Shown: one piece after another, positions 16,284-24,385 of the stretch
Position numbering within the stretch: position 1 is the first letter of the stretch
How the letters are laid out: each line of letters opens with the position of its first letter
Source: Streptomyces sp. NRRL S-350
Lineage (GTDB): Bacteria > Actinomycetota > Actinomycetes > Streptomycetales > Streptomycetaceae
Reading direction: 5' to 3'
Assembly: GCF_000719705.1 (NCBI RefSeq)
Contig: NZ_JOHO01000001.1
Coordinates: 219,354 to 283,353 of the forward strand
Length of the DNA: 64,000 nt
The notes under the pieces: generated by a model
Told to the model about the DNA's origin: nothing
The model's input: only the letters and a program-made list of their open reading frames with translations
Database searches by the model: none
Position numbers and translations under genes: made by a program

Positions 16284-16444
16284 GACGTACTCCGGGTGAT
16301 CTTGGTGCGGCACGGCTCCGGCCGGACGCCGGGGGAGAACGCCCCGGGAGTAGCCGACCTGCCGGTCGCGGATCTGCAAGCCGCAGCCCGCTCCGCTGAG
16401 TTACAGGGGCATCCGGGAGCTCTTCGCCGTTCCGGACGTTCTCG

Positions 16445-16473
16445 ACCATACGTAGACTCATAGATTTACGCAA
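16445..16473 (-). promoter_or_regulatory. Promoter element A7
   Basis: Minus strand: TTGCGT (16473-16468), 17-bp spacer AAATCTATGA..., TATGGT (16450-16445). It drives genes 16283 to 13902. Confidence 0.75.
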
Positions 16474-16485
16474 CTTCGCCAATGC

Positions 16486-16526
16486 CCTTGACGTGCACTA
16501 TGACGCTATGACAACTTGTCAATGCA
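16486..16526. promoter_or_regulatory. AT-rich divergent control region with palindrome
   Basis: Between element A7 and the rightward hydrolase gene lies a short low-GC stretch containing TTGACG (16488-16493, plus strand) and the inverted repeat TGACAA-c-TTGTCA. It is the most likely promoter/operator for the rightward gene at 16649, though no clean -10 is evident. Confidence 0.35.
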
Positions 16527-16648
16527 TCGCAGCGGGCAGCTCGCGGCCCGCCCGGCCGCTTCCCGCGCCGCGCCCCTTTCCTTCCCCGGCTCCGCCCAAG
16601 TGCGGTCGCCGCCCCAGGCCCCAGCGGCCCCGCAGAAAGAGACCCCCC

Positions 16649-18283
16649 ATGCCTTCCTCCTCCGCATCCCCCCGCCCCTACGCCGACCTCGGACCGTGGC
16701 CCGCAGCCACCGACCTCGCGCCGCGCCTGGACGAGAAGGCCATGGACCGCGCCGCCGGCGTCATCCTGGGCGCGGCGGCAGGCGATGCGCTCGGCGTCCC
16801 GTACGAGTTCAAGCCCAGCATGAGCGACAGCCAGTTCCCGGAGATGAAGGGCGGCGGCCCCTTCAACTTCGCCCCCGGTGAGTACAGCGACGACACCCAG
16901 ATGCACGTGTGCATCGCCGAGGTCGCCGCGACCGGCGCCGATCTGCGTACCCCCGAAGCACTGGACGCGATCGCCACGAACTTCCTCCGCTGGTACGGCG
17001 GCGGACCGGCCGACGTGGGCAACCAGACGCGCAGTGTCCTGAGCGCCACGGCGCGCGGCAAGGGGAGTTCACCCTCCGAGGTGATGCTGACCGTCTCCCG
17101 CCGGTACGCGGCCGCCAACCCGAATAGCAGCGCCGGGAACGGCTCGCTGATGAGGACCGGTGCCGTCGCGCTCGCCTACCTGGACGACGTGACGGCCATG
17201 GCCGAGGCCGCGAGGCTGGTCAGCGAGCTGACGCACGCCGACCCCGACTGCGCCGAGGCGTGCATCCTGTGGTGCTCCGGCATCAGGACCGCCGTCCTGA
17301 CCGGGACGTTCGAGGGTGTCCGTGAGGGCCTTGACCTTCTGCCCGAGGAGCGCCGCGCCGTCTGGGCGGCCCGGCTCGACACGGCCGAGGCCCACCCGCC
17401 GCGCCACTTCCGGCGCAACGGCTGGGTGGTCGAAGCCCTCCAGGCCGCATGGTCCGCCATCACCCGCACCCCGGTCCCCGAGGACCTGCCCGAACAGGGC
17501 GTCTTCGCCGCTCAGCACTTCCAGCTCGCGCTGGAGGCCGCCGTACGGACCGGGAACGACACCGACACCGTCGCCGCCATCGCCGGTGCTCTGCTCGGCG
17601 CGCGCTGGGGCTGCTCGGCCATCCCGCTGGCCTGGCAGCGAAAGGTCCACGGCTGGCCCGCCAACACCAGCGCCGACCTTGTCCGTCTCGCTGTGCTGAC
17701 GGCCCGCGCCGGGCAGAGCGACCGCGACGGCTGGCCTTCCGCGCCCCGGGTCACCACCCCGCTCTCCTCGGGCAAGGCATTCTCCGTGCGGCACCCCCGC
17801 GACCCCGGGCTCTTCCTGGGCAACCTGGCCCTGACCGAGTACACCGGTCCCGCGCCGGTCGACGCGGTCGTCTCCCTGTGCCGTGTCGGCTCCGACCCGA
17901 TCCTGACCGGGGCCGATGTCGAGCACTCCCGGGTCTGGCTGGTCGACAAGTCCGGCGCGAACTCGCATCTACACTTCACCCTCGACCAGGCCGCGCGAGA
18001 GGTCCTGCGACTCCGGCAGGAGGGCAAGCGGGTCCTGCTCCACTGCGTGGCCGGACGCAGCCGCACCCCCGCGATCGCGGCCCTGTACAGCCACCTCGCC
18101 GACGGGGTGCCGCCCCTGGAAGGGCTGCGGGAGGTCAACCGGGCACTCGGCAGCTACTGGACGCTGCCGAACCACCCCGAGATGCTCGACGCGGTCTTCC
18201 AGCTGGCCGGTGAGGAGCCCCAGCGGGCCGCCTTCCCTCCGGCTCGGCGGTCGCGGTGGCGCGAGCTGATCCACCGTCGCTGA
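16649..18283 (+). CDS. ADP-ribosylglycohydrolase fused to a dual-specificity phosphatase domain
   Basis: A 544-residue fusion. Residues 30-370 are an ADP-ribosylglycohydrolase (DraG/ARH) domain: GVILGAAAGDALGVPYEF, YSDDTQM as the N-terminal metal motif, SAGNGSLMRTGAVAL, and GNDTDTVAAIAGALLGARWG as the C-terminal metal motif. The last 170 residues are phosphatase-like with the P-loop LLHCVAGRSRTPAIA, i.e. HC-x5-R. The protein would remove ADP-ribose and could also dephosphorylate. It stands alone on the plus strand among leftward operons. The ATG at 16649 is chosen because the open frame upstream is low-complexity Pro/Arg. An IS30 element begins 23 bp after its stop. Confidence 0.8.
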   Translation: MPSSSASPRPYADLGPWPAATDLAPRLDEKAMDRAAGVILGAAAGDALGVPYEFKPSMSDSQFPEMKGGGPFNFAPGEYSDDTQMHVCIAEVAATGADLRTPEALDAIATNFLRWYGGGPADVGNQTRSVLSATARGKGSSPSEVMLTVSRRYAAANPNSSAGNGSLMRTGAVALAYLDDVTAMAEAARLVSELTHADPDCAEACILWCSGIRTAVLTGTFEGVREGLDLLPEERRAVWAARLDTAEAHPPRHFRRNGWVVEALQAAWSAITRTPVPEDLPEQGVFAAQHFQLALEAAVRTGNDTDTVAAIAGALLGARWGCSAIPLAWQRKVHGWPANTSADLVRLAVLTARAGQSDRDGWPSAPRVTTPLSSGKAFSVRHPRDPGLFLGNLALTEYTGPAPVDAVVSLCRVGSDPILTGADVEHSRVWLVDKSGANSHLHFTLDQAAREVLRLRQEGKRVLLHCVAGRSRTPAIAALYSHLADGVPPLEGLREVNRALGSYWTLPNHPEMLDAVFQLAGEEPQRAAFPPARRSRWRELIHRR

Positions 18284-18305
18284 AACGCAGTGCGGCTGAG
18301 CTGCT

Positions 18306-19679
18306 GAAACGGTGTGTGGGCCCCCAGGGATTCTTGAGTTCTAGCGGTCGTTGCAACACCCCAGTTCAGGGGATGCGATGGCCATCGACTATGGCAAGCA
18401 ACGCAAGCGCAAGGGGCACGCTCCGCAAGCTGAGAAGCGCGAGGAATACTTCCGGCTTGTGGATCAAGGGACATCATTCGCGGAAGCCAGCCGGGTCGTC
18501 GGCATCAACGTGCGGACTGGGAAGCGTTGGCGCAACGGCCGTGCTGCTTCCAAGAATCGGAGGGCGACGCCACCCCTACGGGCGGTGGCGTCGCCCCCTG
18601 CCGCGCGGTCCCGGTACCTGTGCGAGGCCGAGCGTATTCACATAGCTGATCGGCTTCGGGAGAAGGCCACGGTCCGTGCCATCGCTGCTGAGCTGGGCCG
18701 CAGTCCGTCCACGGTCAGCCGCGAGATCCGTCGCAATGGCGTGCCACTCTGCGGAGACGCCTCGCGCTGGGCCTATCGCCCACACGCCGCTCAAACACGT
18801 GCCGACGCCCGCAGGCCCCGTCCCAAGCCGGGAAAGATCGGCCAGAACCCCGCACTGCGAGAGTTCATCCAGGACCACCTCACCAGGAAGTGGAGCCCGG
18901 AACAGATCGGGCAGGCACTGCGTAAACGCTTCCCCGACCAGGCGGAGATGCACGTGGTGCACGAGACGATCTACCAGGCCCTCTATGTCCAAGGCCGTGG
19001 GGAACTGCGTCGGGAACTGACCCGGGCCCTCCGTACCGGCCGGGCCGTGCGCAAGCCTCGCCGACAGGCTGAAGCCCGCACACCCCGCCGCTTCTCACAC
19101 CCGATGGTGATGATCAGCGAACGCCCCGCCGAAGCCTCAGACAGGGCTGTCCCTGGCCACTGGGAGGGCGACTTGATCGTCGGCCGGGAGAACCGCTCCG
19201 CCATCGCCACCCTGGTTGAACGCAGCACCCGTTACCTGATGCTCGTCCACCTGCCTGATGACCACAGCGCGTCAGCCGTTCGTGACGCCCTCACCGAAAC
19301 CATCAAGACCCTGCCACCTCATCTGACACGTTCACTCACCTGGGACCAGGGCTCGGAGATGGCTGCCCACCACTCCTTCACCATCGCCACCGATGTCCCG
19401 GTCTACTTCTGCAACCCGGCCAGCCCCTGGCAGCGCGGCTCTAACGAGAACACCAACGGCCTGCTGAGGCAGTACTTCCCCAAGGGCACCGACCTCTCGC
19501 GCCACAGCCGTGACTACCTCAACAGCGTCGCCGCAGAACTCAACAGTCGACCACGCAAAACGCTCAACTGGGAAACCCCAGCTGAGCGTCTCGCTAAGCT
19601 CCTACCGACAGCCAGTTGATCAACTGTGTTGCAACGATCCCTGGAATTCGCCATTCCCTGGGGGCCCACACCCCGTTTC
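18306..19679 (+). mobile_element. IS30-family insertion sequence, complete
   Basis: About 1.37 kb bounded by imperfect inverted repeats. Both ends, read inward, show GAAACGGkGTGTGGGCC followed by CCCAGGGA, a variable part, then TCGTTGCAACAC. It encodes one intact transposase. I see no convincing target-site duplication. It inserted between the 3' end of the glycohydrolase gene and the 3' end of the modular helix-turn-helix gene 19701-20465, apparently without breaking either. Confidence 0.8.
18378..19619 (+). CDS. IS30-family transposase
   Basis: A 413-residue DDE transposase. The N-terminal helix-turn-helix regions are visible (FAEASRVVGINVRTGKRW and IAAELGRSPSTVSREIRRN, the latter the typical IS30 motif). 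The catalytic core reads GHWEGDLIVG (first D), LTWDQGSEMA (second D) and SNENTNGLLRQYFPKGTDL (E), followed by LNSRPRKTLNWETPAE. The frame is intact, so the element may be active. The ATG at 18378 is preferred; a TTG at 18351 is in frame inside the terminal repeat. Confidence 0.9.
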   Translation: MAIDYGKQRKRKGHAPQAEKREEYFRLVDQGTSFAEASRVVGINVRTGKRWRNGRAASKNRRATPPLRAVASPPAARSRYLCEAERIHIADRLREKATVRAIAAELGRSPSTVSREIRRNGVPLCGDASRWAYRPHAAQTRADARRPRPKPGKIGQNPALREFIQDHLTRKWSPEQIGQALRKRFPDQAEMHVVHETIYQALYVQGRGELRRELTRALRTGRAVRKPRRQAEARTPRRFSHPMVMISERPAEASDRAVPGHWEGDLIVGRENRSAIATLVERSTRYLMLVHLPDDHSASAVRDALTETIKTLPPHLTRSLTWDQGSEMAAHHSFTIATDVPVYFCNPASPWQRGSNENTNGLLRQYFPKGTDLSRHSRDYLNSVAAELNSRPRKTLNWETPAERLAKLLPTAS

Positions 19680-19700
19680 CATGACCCGCCGCCCAGCCGG

Positions 19701-20465
19701 TCAGCTCTTCTTCCGGGTCGTGCGCCGCGTCCGGCCGGCACGCACCCGTCCCTGCCCCCTGCGGGAGTACACGTGTCTGGTGATCGTCTCCAGGTACCAC
19801 ATGTCCTCGAACACCTCGGGCCGCTTCCGGTCCCCCGGGGTCCGGTCCGGTGGCTCCAGGTGGCCTTGCCGCTTGTAGTTCTGCGCCGTCGTACGGGGCA
19901 GCGGCTCGCCCCGGGTCGCGTTGCCGAGGATCATTCCGTAGCCGCTGATGTCGTAGAGGTCCTTCGGGTTGCCCTCCGGAGGCGGGATGACAACCTTGGG
20001 CCCGTCGCCCTTGAACTCCGCCCAGACGTGTGACCGGTGCTCTTCGACCCAGGTGTCGACCTCGTGGGAGCGCCACCGGCCGGGTTCCGCCTCGTCCGGG
20101 AAGCCCTCGACCTTGGTCCAGGTGTCCACCGTCGTCTCGGAGACCTTGTACCGCAGCGCCAGGCCGGACTTCCCCAGCAGTTCGTCCTCTGCGGTGGCCT
20201 CCTCCGCCCCGGCCGCGCCGGCGGCCTCCGCCTGCGCGGTCGCAGGGGCTTCCACCGCGGAGGCAACGGCACGGCCAGGCCAGGACTGCGGCCGGCTGAC
20301 CTTGACCCAGGCGTCGACCTGCTCCGCGTCCCACTGCCCGTCAGCGCCAGGGGCGGGAAAGTTCAGCAACCTCACCCAGGCGTCGACCGTCCGCTCGCCC
20401 TCCCCGTAGGTCTCCCCGATCCCCGCGCGGGTCAGCCGCGCAGCAGGGGGCTTGCTGGTGCTCAC
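19701..20465 (-). CDS. Modular helix-turn-helix protein 1
   Basis: A 254-residue protein built of repeated DNA-binding-like modules. Type 1 modules read like MerR/excisionase winged helices: ERTVDAWVRLLNFPAPGADG and RYKVSETTVDTWTKVEGFPD, each followed by W..EQVDAWV or HEVDTWVEEH. A type 2 module near the C-terminus (DLYDISGYGMIL, RTTAQNYKRQGHL, PPDRTPGD, MWYLETITRHV) matches those in the upstream gene 20524-21639. Its order is 1-1-2. It ends in a basic tail. The GTG start touches the stop of a 19-codon frame (TAGTG). A binding or scaffolding role is inferred. Confidence 0.55.
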   Translation of the reverse strand: MSTSKPPAARLTRAGIGETYGEGERTVDAWVRLLNFPAPGADGQWDAEQVDAWVKVSRPQSWPGRAVASAVEAPATAQAEAAGAAGAEEATAEDELLGKSGLALRYKVSETTVDTWTKVEGFPDEAEPGRWRSHEVDTWVEEHRSHVWAEFKGDGPKVVIPPPEGNPKDLYDISGYGMILGNATRGEPLPRTTAQNYKRQGHLEPPDRTPGDRKRPEVFEDMWYLETITRHVYSRRGQGRVRAGRTRRTTRKKS

Positions 20466-20524
20466 TACTTCACCGTCCTGTCGTGCCGGTTGCCGACCGC
20501 GAAGGCCGGAGCGATGTCTGCCAT
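20465..20524 (-). CDS. Possible 19-residue microprotein bridging two coupled genes
   Basis: A short frame starting MADIAPAFAVGNRHDRTVK. Its ATG overlaps the stop of gene 20524-21639 (TGATG) and its TAG overlaps the GTG of gene 19701-20465 (TAGTG). Exact overlap at both ends suggests it is translated, at least as a coupling device; no function is suggested by the sequence. Confidence 0.3.
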   Translation of the reverse strand: MADIAPAFAVGNRHDRTVK

Positions 20525-21639
20525 CAGCGGGCTCCACCGAGCTTGCCGGGGCGGCGGATGAACGTGTAGGCGGTCGAGCGGTACCACTTGGGCTCGTCGA
20601 CGGCCGGCTCCTGCCCGTCGTCCGGGGTGCGGTCGGCCGGCGCCAGCAGCCCGCCGTACAGGTACGTCCGCATCGACGCCACGGTGGTGGCCTTGCCCCG
20701 GCCGCGCACCTTCCCGTCGAGCTTGCCGATCTCCTGCAGGGTGAACAGGTCGGTGTCCGCGCCCGCCGGCAGCTTCAGATCGTCCCGCAGCGGCCCCGGA
20801 GCCTCGGCATCCCGGCGGGGAGCACGCACGGCTGCTCCCAGGCGGCCGGGGCGGCGGATGAAGGTGTAGGCGGTCGAGCGGTACCACTTGGGCTCGTCGA
20901 CGGCCGGCTCCTGCCCGTCGTCCGGGGTGCGGTCGGCCGGCGCCAGCAGCTTCTGCGACAGGTAGTTCTTCAAGGTGCCGACGGTGGTGGCCTTGCCCCG
21001 CCCGCGGGCCTCGCCGTCGAGCTTGCCGATCTCCTGCAGGGTGAACAGGTCGGTGTCCGCGCCCGCCGGCAGGTCCAGGTCGAGCAGGTCGCCGGAATCG
21101 GCATGCGACTTCGGCGCGGCTGGCTGCCGGCCGGCTTCCTCCTTGCGCGCTGCTGTTCGGCGCGTGCGCCGCGGCCGGGTGATGTAGGCGTAGGCGGTCT
21201 CACGGAACCACATCGGCTCGGTGACCGTCGGCTGGCCGCCATCGTCGGGGGTGCGGTCGGCCGGCGCCAGGATCCCCTTGGACGGGGACAGGTAGCTGCG
21301 CAGGGTGGCGACCGGAGTGGCGTCCCGGTTCAGGGCCCGGCCCTCGAGCTCGCCGATGCGGCGCAGCGTCAGGAGATCGCGAGGACCGCCCTTGGGCAGG
21401 TCGAACGGGTTCTTCTTGCCCTGCTGGGACTGCACCCACGTGCCGAAGTGGTGCTCGCGCAGCCACGCGTCGACCTCGTCCTCGTCGTAGATCTGCTGCC
21501 CGCCCTGGCCGGCCGTGAAGAGGACGTCGGGGAAGCCTTCCTCCTGGGACCACTTGGCGGCGGACGTCCGGTCTACGTTGTACCGCGCCGCCATCCTGTC
21601 GAAGTTGGTGTGCTTGCGCTCGTAACCTGCGGGAATCAT
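20524..21639 (-). CDS. Modular helix-turn-helix protein 2 with three tandem modules
   Basis: A 371-residue protein. Residues 10-70 form a winged-helix-like module (FDRMAARYNVDRTSAAKW, GFPDVLF, YDEDEVDAWLREHHFGTW). Three copies of a second module follow, near residues 84-155, 190-265 and 290-365: DLLTLRRIGELEGRA or DLFTLQEIGKLDG, then TLRSYLS or TLKNYLS or SMRTYLY, then LAPADRTPDDG, then W-[FY]-R-[ES]-TAY-x-[YF]-I-x-RP. The last two copies are almost identical at DNA level. The layout suggests a protein contacting an extended or repeated DNA site. First gene behind element A8. Confidence 0.55.
   Translation of the reverse strand: MIPAGYERKHTNFDRMAARYNVDRTSAAKWSQEEGFPDVLFTAGQGGQQIYDEDEVDAWLREHHFGTWVQSQQGKKNPFDLPKGGPRDLLTLRRIGELEGRALNRDATPVATLRSYLSPSKGILAPADRTPDDGGQPTVTEPMWFRETAYAYITRPRRTRRTAARKEEAGRQPAAPKSHADSGDLLDLDLPAGADTDLFTLQEIGKLDGEARGRGKATTVGTLKNYLSQKLLAPADRTPDDGQEPAVDEPKWYRSTAYTFIRRPGRLGAAVRAPRRDAEAPGPLRDDLKLPAGADTDLFTLQEIGKLDGKVRGRGKATTVASMRTYLYGGLLAPADRTPDDGQEPAVDEPKWYRSTAYTFIRRPGKLGGAR
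20546..21082. repeat. Tandem intragenic duplication, about 237 bp, offset exactly 300 bp
   Basis: Segments 20546-20782 and 20846-21082 are nearly identical over most of their length, including long exact stretches. They encode modules 3 and 4 of the modular helix-turn-helix protein. This shows recent in-frame expansion of the module array. Confidence 0.85.
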
Positions 21640-21788
21640 GATCGCTCCATCGGGGCCAGCTGGGCCGGCGGTAGTGCCGGACCGCCCACGGGGGCGACCG
21701 GGCTCTGTCTGTCCTCACGGCCGGCGGGTCCATCCGCCGGCAGCTCTTGTGTGCTGGCCGAGTGCCGCAGGGGGCGACCTCGCCAGCG

Positions 21789-21817
21789 AGATTACCCAAA
21801 CTCATAGACTTCCGCAA
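21789..21817 (-). promoter_or_regulatory. Promoter element A8
   Basis: Minus strand: TTGCGG (21817-21812), 17-bp spacer AAGTCTATGA..., TAATCT (21794-21789). It drives the modular helix-turn-helix genes. The leader contains an 8-bp GC-rich hairpin at 21720-21741. Confidence 0.75.
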
Positions 21818-21913
21818 CGTGGCGGGGTGGCGTGTCCCGCGCGGCGCGGAATGCCGCGAGGGCGGGCCCAGCTGAGTGCTGGACCCGCCCCCGCGCCACT
21901 GTCGGGCATCCGG

Positions 21914-22690
21914 TCACGATGCCAGGCGGAATGTCTTCTCGGTCGCGCGCTGATTCTTCTTCGCATCCAGGGCTCGCTGGCGGCTGGAGAATGTGTCCGC
22001 GCCCTGGAGCTTGAGAAGATGCGGAATCCGGTTGGCTGGAATTCCGACGAGGGGTGAATCGCTGAGCACCGAAAGGAGGTCGGACTCAGTCTGGTCGGAG
22101 TATCCGGCGGCGATGAGTGCCTCCACATCGGGAAAGACGTCGGCATGCCTCTCGTTCTTGAGGTCGATGAGGTGATCCTCGCGCCCGCCGAGACTGTAGC
22201 ACCAGAGAAAATTGTCGGGGGCGTCGTTCTCGACCAGACGCCGGAAACGGGAAATCTCCTTGGTGTAGCAGTAGAATCGAACGGTCGGCGCCCCCCTCAT
22301 AATGCGCATCCATGCCAACAGATAATCGTCCGAGAAGAAATCTCCGGAATCGTGCAAGCGAATCCACTTCCCGTTGTAGCGGGAGTGCGTCAACTCCTTC
22401 GCCATGCGCTCCTCCCACTCCTTCGGAGAATCCCGGCACAGTAGAAGGTTGCGAATGTGCGCAGCACGGACGTTGCTGAACCTGTAGGCCCCGACCCGGG
22501 CGTAGCAAAGAGATGCACACGCGCCGGCCTGACTGCACACATTGAAATTCTTACCATCGGGAAGTTTGATGACGAAAGCCGGTAGGGTCCAGTTGAAAAT
22601 ACCCTCCTTGCGCAGCTGTGAATTCTGCGTGAGAAGCCTTTTCTCGGCAGGCTTCTTCTTTGCCGGGGCGGTTTCAAGCGTGGTGGTCAT
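21914..22690 (-). CDS. gp88-like protein (phage/plasmid family)
   Basis: A 258-residue protein that fits the mycobacteriophage gp88 family as I know it: FNWTLPAFVIKLPDG, then a cysteine cluster (CSQAGACASLCYARVGAYRF), VRAAHIRNLLLC, KWIRLHDSGDFFSDDYLLAW and RFYCYTKEISRFRRLV. The cysteine cluster could bind metal or an Fe-S cluster; the function is not known to me. Codon use is much less GC-rich than the neighbours, with many AT-ending codons, suggesting recent acquisition. The ATG overlaps the upstream stop (ATGA). Last gene of the element A9 operon. Confidence 0.7.
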   Translation of the reverse strand: MTTTLETAPAKKKPAEKRLLTQNSQLRKEGIFNWTLPAFVIKLPDGKNFNVCSQAGACASLCYARVGAYRFSNVRAAHIRNLLLCRDSPKEWEERMAKELTHSRYNGKWIRLHDSGDFFSDDYLLAWMRIMRGAPTVRFYCYTKEISRFRRLVENDAPDNFLWCYSLGGREDHLIDLKNERHADVFPDVEALIAAGYSDQTESDLLSVLSDSPLVGIPANRIPHLLKLQGADTFSSRQRALDAKKNQRATEKTFRLAS

Positions 22691-23082
22691 TTCATCGTCT
22701 CGCAGAGGTCGGGGGTGGTGGCTCGCTCGCCGGGGCAGTAGGGGTGCGGGGCGGTGCAGGCGTGCACGCCGAGCGCGGTGACCCCGCCCTCGGCGCGGGC
22801 CAGGACGGCGAAGCCCTTGGCCAGTGCGGTCCGGGACGAGCTCTGGTGCCTGCCTCCGAACTGGAGGTCGTCGCCATGGAAGGCGATCTGCTCCAGAGCG
22901 TCGGAGCGGGCACGGTCGATCTCGTCGGCGGTCGCGTTCCGCTGCTCCGCGATGAACAGCGGAACCATGAACAGCAGCCAGTCGGCCAGCCGCTCGCGGA
23001 ACCCGTCATCCGATGGCGCGCCGGTCCGGGCCTTGGGGTCGAGCAGTACGAGGCCGAAGGGGCCGTGGGAGTCACCGGTCAT
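22687..23082 (-). CDS. Unknown 131-residue protein
   Basis: Reads DGFRERLADWLLFMVPLFIAEQRN, then GFAVLARAEGGVTALGVHACTAPHPYCPGE. The C-terminal GGVT-LG-HAC-APH--CP pattern occurs in other Streptomyces accessory proteins I know of, function unknown. It overlaps its upstream neighbour by 11 bp and is coupled to the gp88-like gene. Confidence 0.5.
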   Translation of the reverse strand: MTGDSHGPFGLVLLDPKARTGAPSDDGFRERLADWLLFMVPLFIAEQRNATADEIDRARSDALEQIAFHGDDLQFGGRHQSSSRTALAKGFAVLARAEGGVTALGVHACTAPHPYCPGERATTPDLCETMK

Positions 23083-23344
23083 CGCGGGCTCCCGTGTCGG
23101 CGCCGTGGCCTGACGGCTCGATGCCGAGGATGTCGACGAGCGCGACGTCGGTGATCCGGTCCAGCGTGGTGTCGGTGCATGCGGCGGACAGGACGCCCGG
23201 CTGGAGGTCTTCGACGTAGCGGCGGATCGCCGCGGGATCGGCGCTCGAACCGTCGGGGAGGCTCAGGAGGAGGGTGAGGTCGTAGAGGGCGGTCCGGGCC
23301 GCCTTCACATGCACAACGACGGTGGCAGGGGCAGAGGGGTTCAC
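23072..23344 (-). CDS. Small unknown protein
   Basis: About 90 residues from the GTG at 23344: VNPSAPATVVVHVKAARTALYDLTLLL, then a helical region and VALVDILGIEPSGHG. No domain is recognised. The upstream extension of the frame is low-complexity and is left out. It sits in the element A9 operon. Confidence 0.4.
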   Translation of the reverse strand: MNPSAPATVVVHVKAARTALYDLTLLLSLPDGSSADPAAIRRYVEDLQPGVLSAACTDTTLDRITDVALVDILGIEPSGHGADTGARDDR

Positions 23345-23558
23345 TGCTGCTCTCTCGCTTCTTGTGGAGGCGGGCGACGTCGGCTCGAGTCCGCGACTGG
23401 GACAGGTCGGTGCTCGCGGCCGGGACGGGTTCCACACCAGATGGGATGCGCCGGCGTAGGGGGCGCGGCGCGCCGTTCATGCAGGGTGCCCCCGGCTCGA
23501 AGAGCCGGGGGCACCAGGGATGTACTGGGGCACCGGGGGCGGCGCCGGGGCGAGCCGG

Positions 23559-24059
23559 TCAGTCGCCGCGCACCGGGCAATGGGCACGGTGGACGGGCGA
23601 GGAGCGGAACTGCGGGGCCTCGCGCTGGTCCCGGGCGGCCATGAGCAAGTCACCGAAGTCCGCCAGGGAGTCGATCGCGACGGAGGGAACCGGAGAGAGG
23701 CAGGCGTAGCACGGCGCGATCACGCTGAAGGCCAGCCGGGCGGACCCGGCTTCGTAGGCGGCGATGAAGAAGTAGCTCCGTCGGCCGTGCGAGAGCTGGA
23801 CGCGGCCCGCGCGGTAGTGCTGCGCCCCGGGGAACAACGGGTGGTTGGCGTCCTCGTACACGCTCAGCCGGATGCTGCCGTCCAGCCCCAGCCGGTGGCG
23901 GAGCAGTGCGGCTACGCCCTCCAGCTCGGAGTCCGAGTCCAGGATCGTGGGCTCCGGGCCGGAAGGGATGCCGCTTTCCGGGCCGGTCGCGCGGGCGATG
24001 GCGGCCCGGAGGGCGGCGTCCTCTATCGCGTCCAGATCAGGGCTGATGGTTCCGGGCAT
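23559..24059 (-). CDS. Unknown 166-residue protein
   Basis: Acidic N-terminus (MPGTISPDLDAIEDAALRAAIAR), then a beta-rich core with IRLSVYEDANHPLFPGAQHYR and RRSYFFIAAYEAGSARLAFSV. No family is recognised. First gene behind element A9; GAGGAG precedes the ATG. A 12-bp hairpin lies in its leader. Confidence 0.5.
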   Translation of the reverse strand: MPGTISPDLDAIEDAALRAAIARATGPESGIPSGPEPTILDSDSELEGVAALLRHRLGLDGSIRLSVYEDANHPLFPGAQHYRAGRVQLSHGRRSYFFIAAYEAGSARLAFSVIAPCYACLSPVPSVAIDSLADFGDLLMAARDQREAPQFRSSPVHRAHCPVRGD

Positions 24060-24092
24060 GTCGTCTCCTCGACGGGGATGGCAGAAGGGGGT

Positions 24093-24134
24093 GAGGCCCG
24101 GACCGGCCGGGAGGGGTGGCCTGGTCCGGGCCTC
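24093..24134 (-). promoter_or_regulatory. Leader hairpin downstream of promoter A9
   Basis: A 12-bp perfect stem (24093-24104 and 24123-24134) lies between the predicted transcription start of element A9 and the first gene at 24059. It could be an attenuator or a stabilising 5' structure; similar GC-rich hairpins occur in the leaders of A2, A3 and A8. Confidence 0.45.
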
Positions 24135-24237
24135 ATGGCCCCGCCGCCCGGGGGGAGTGGCGGAGGGGCGAGCCGCGCGAGGCGGCTCCTACGGAGTGGT
24201 CTTCGCTGTGAGGTGTTCTCCCGCCCTCACAGCAATG

Positions 24238-24266
24238 ACTATACGCATACTCGTTGACTTAAGCAA
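24238..24266 (-). promoter_or_regulatory. Promoter element A9
   Basis: Minus strand: TTGCTT (24266-24261), 17-bp spacer AAGTCAACGA..., TATAGT (24243-24238). It drives genes 24059 to 21914. Confidence 0.8.
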
Positions 24267-24328
24267 CATGCAGGACTGTGTTTTCCACCGGTCTCCGCCG
24301 ATGTCGGTCCGTACGGCCAGGAGTCGGG

Positions 24329-24371
24329 CCGCGCTCGGCGGCCTCCGCCGACTGGAGGCCGCCGAGCGCGG
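24329..24371 (-). terminator. Terminator hairpin after the HExxH gene
   Basis: A perfect 18-bp stem (24329-24346 and 24354-24371) with a 7-nt loop, 15 bp beyond the stop codon at 24386. Confidence 0.75.
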
Positions 24372-24385
24372 GGGGCTCGCGCTGG

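Noticed and set aside
18300..19685. IS30 insertion as a gene-disrupting event
   Set aside because: Both flanking genes end with normal stops and coherent C-termini outside the element.
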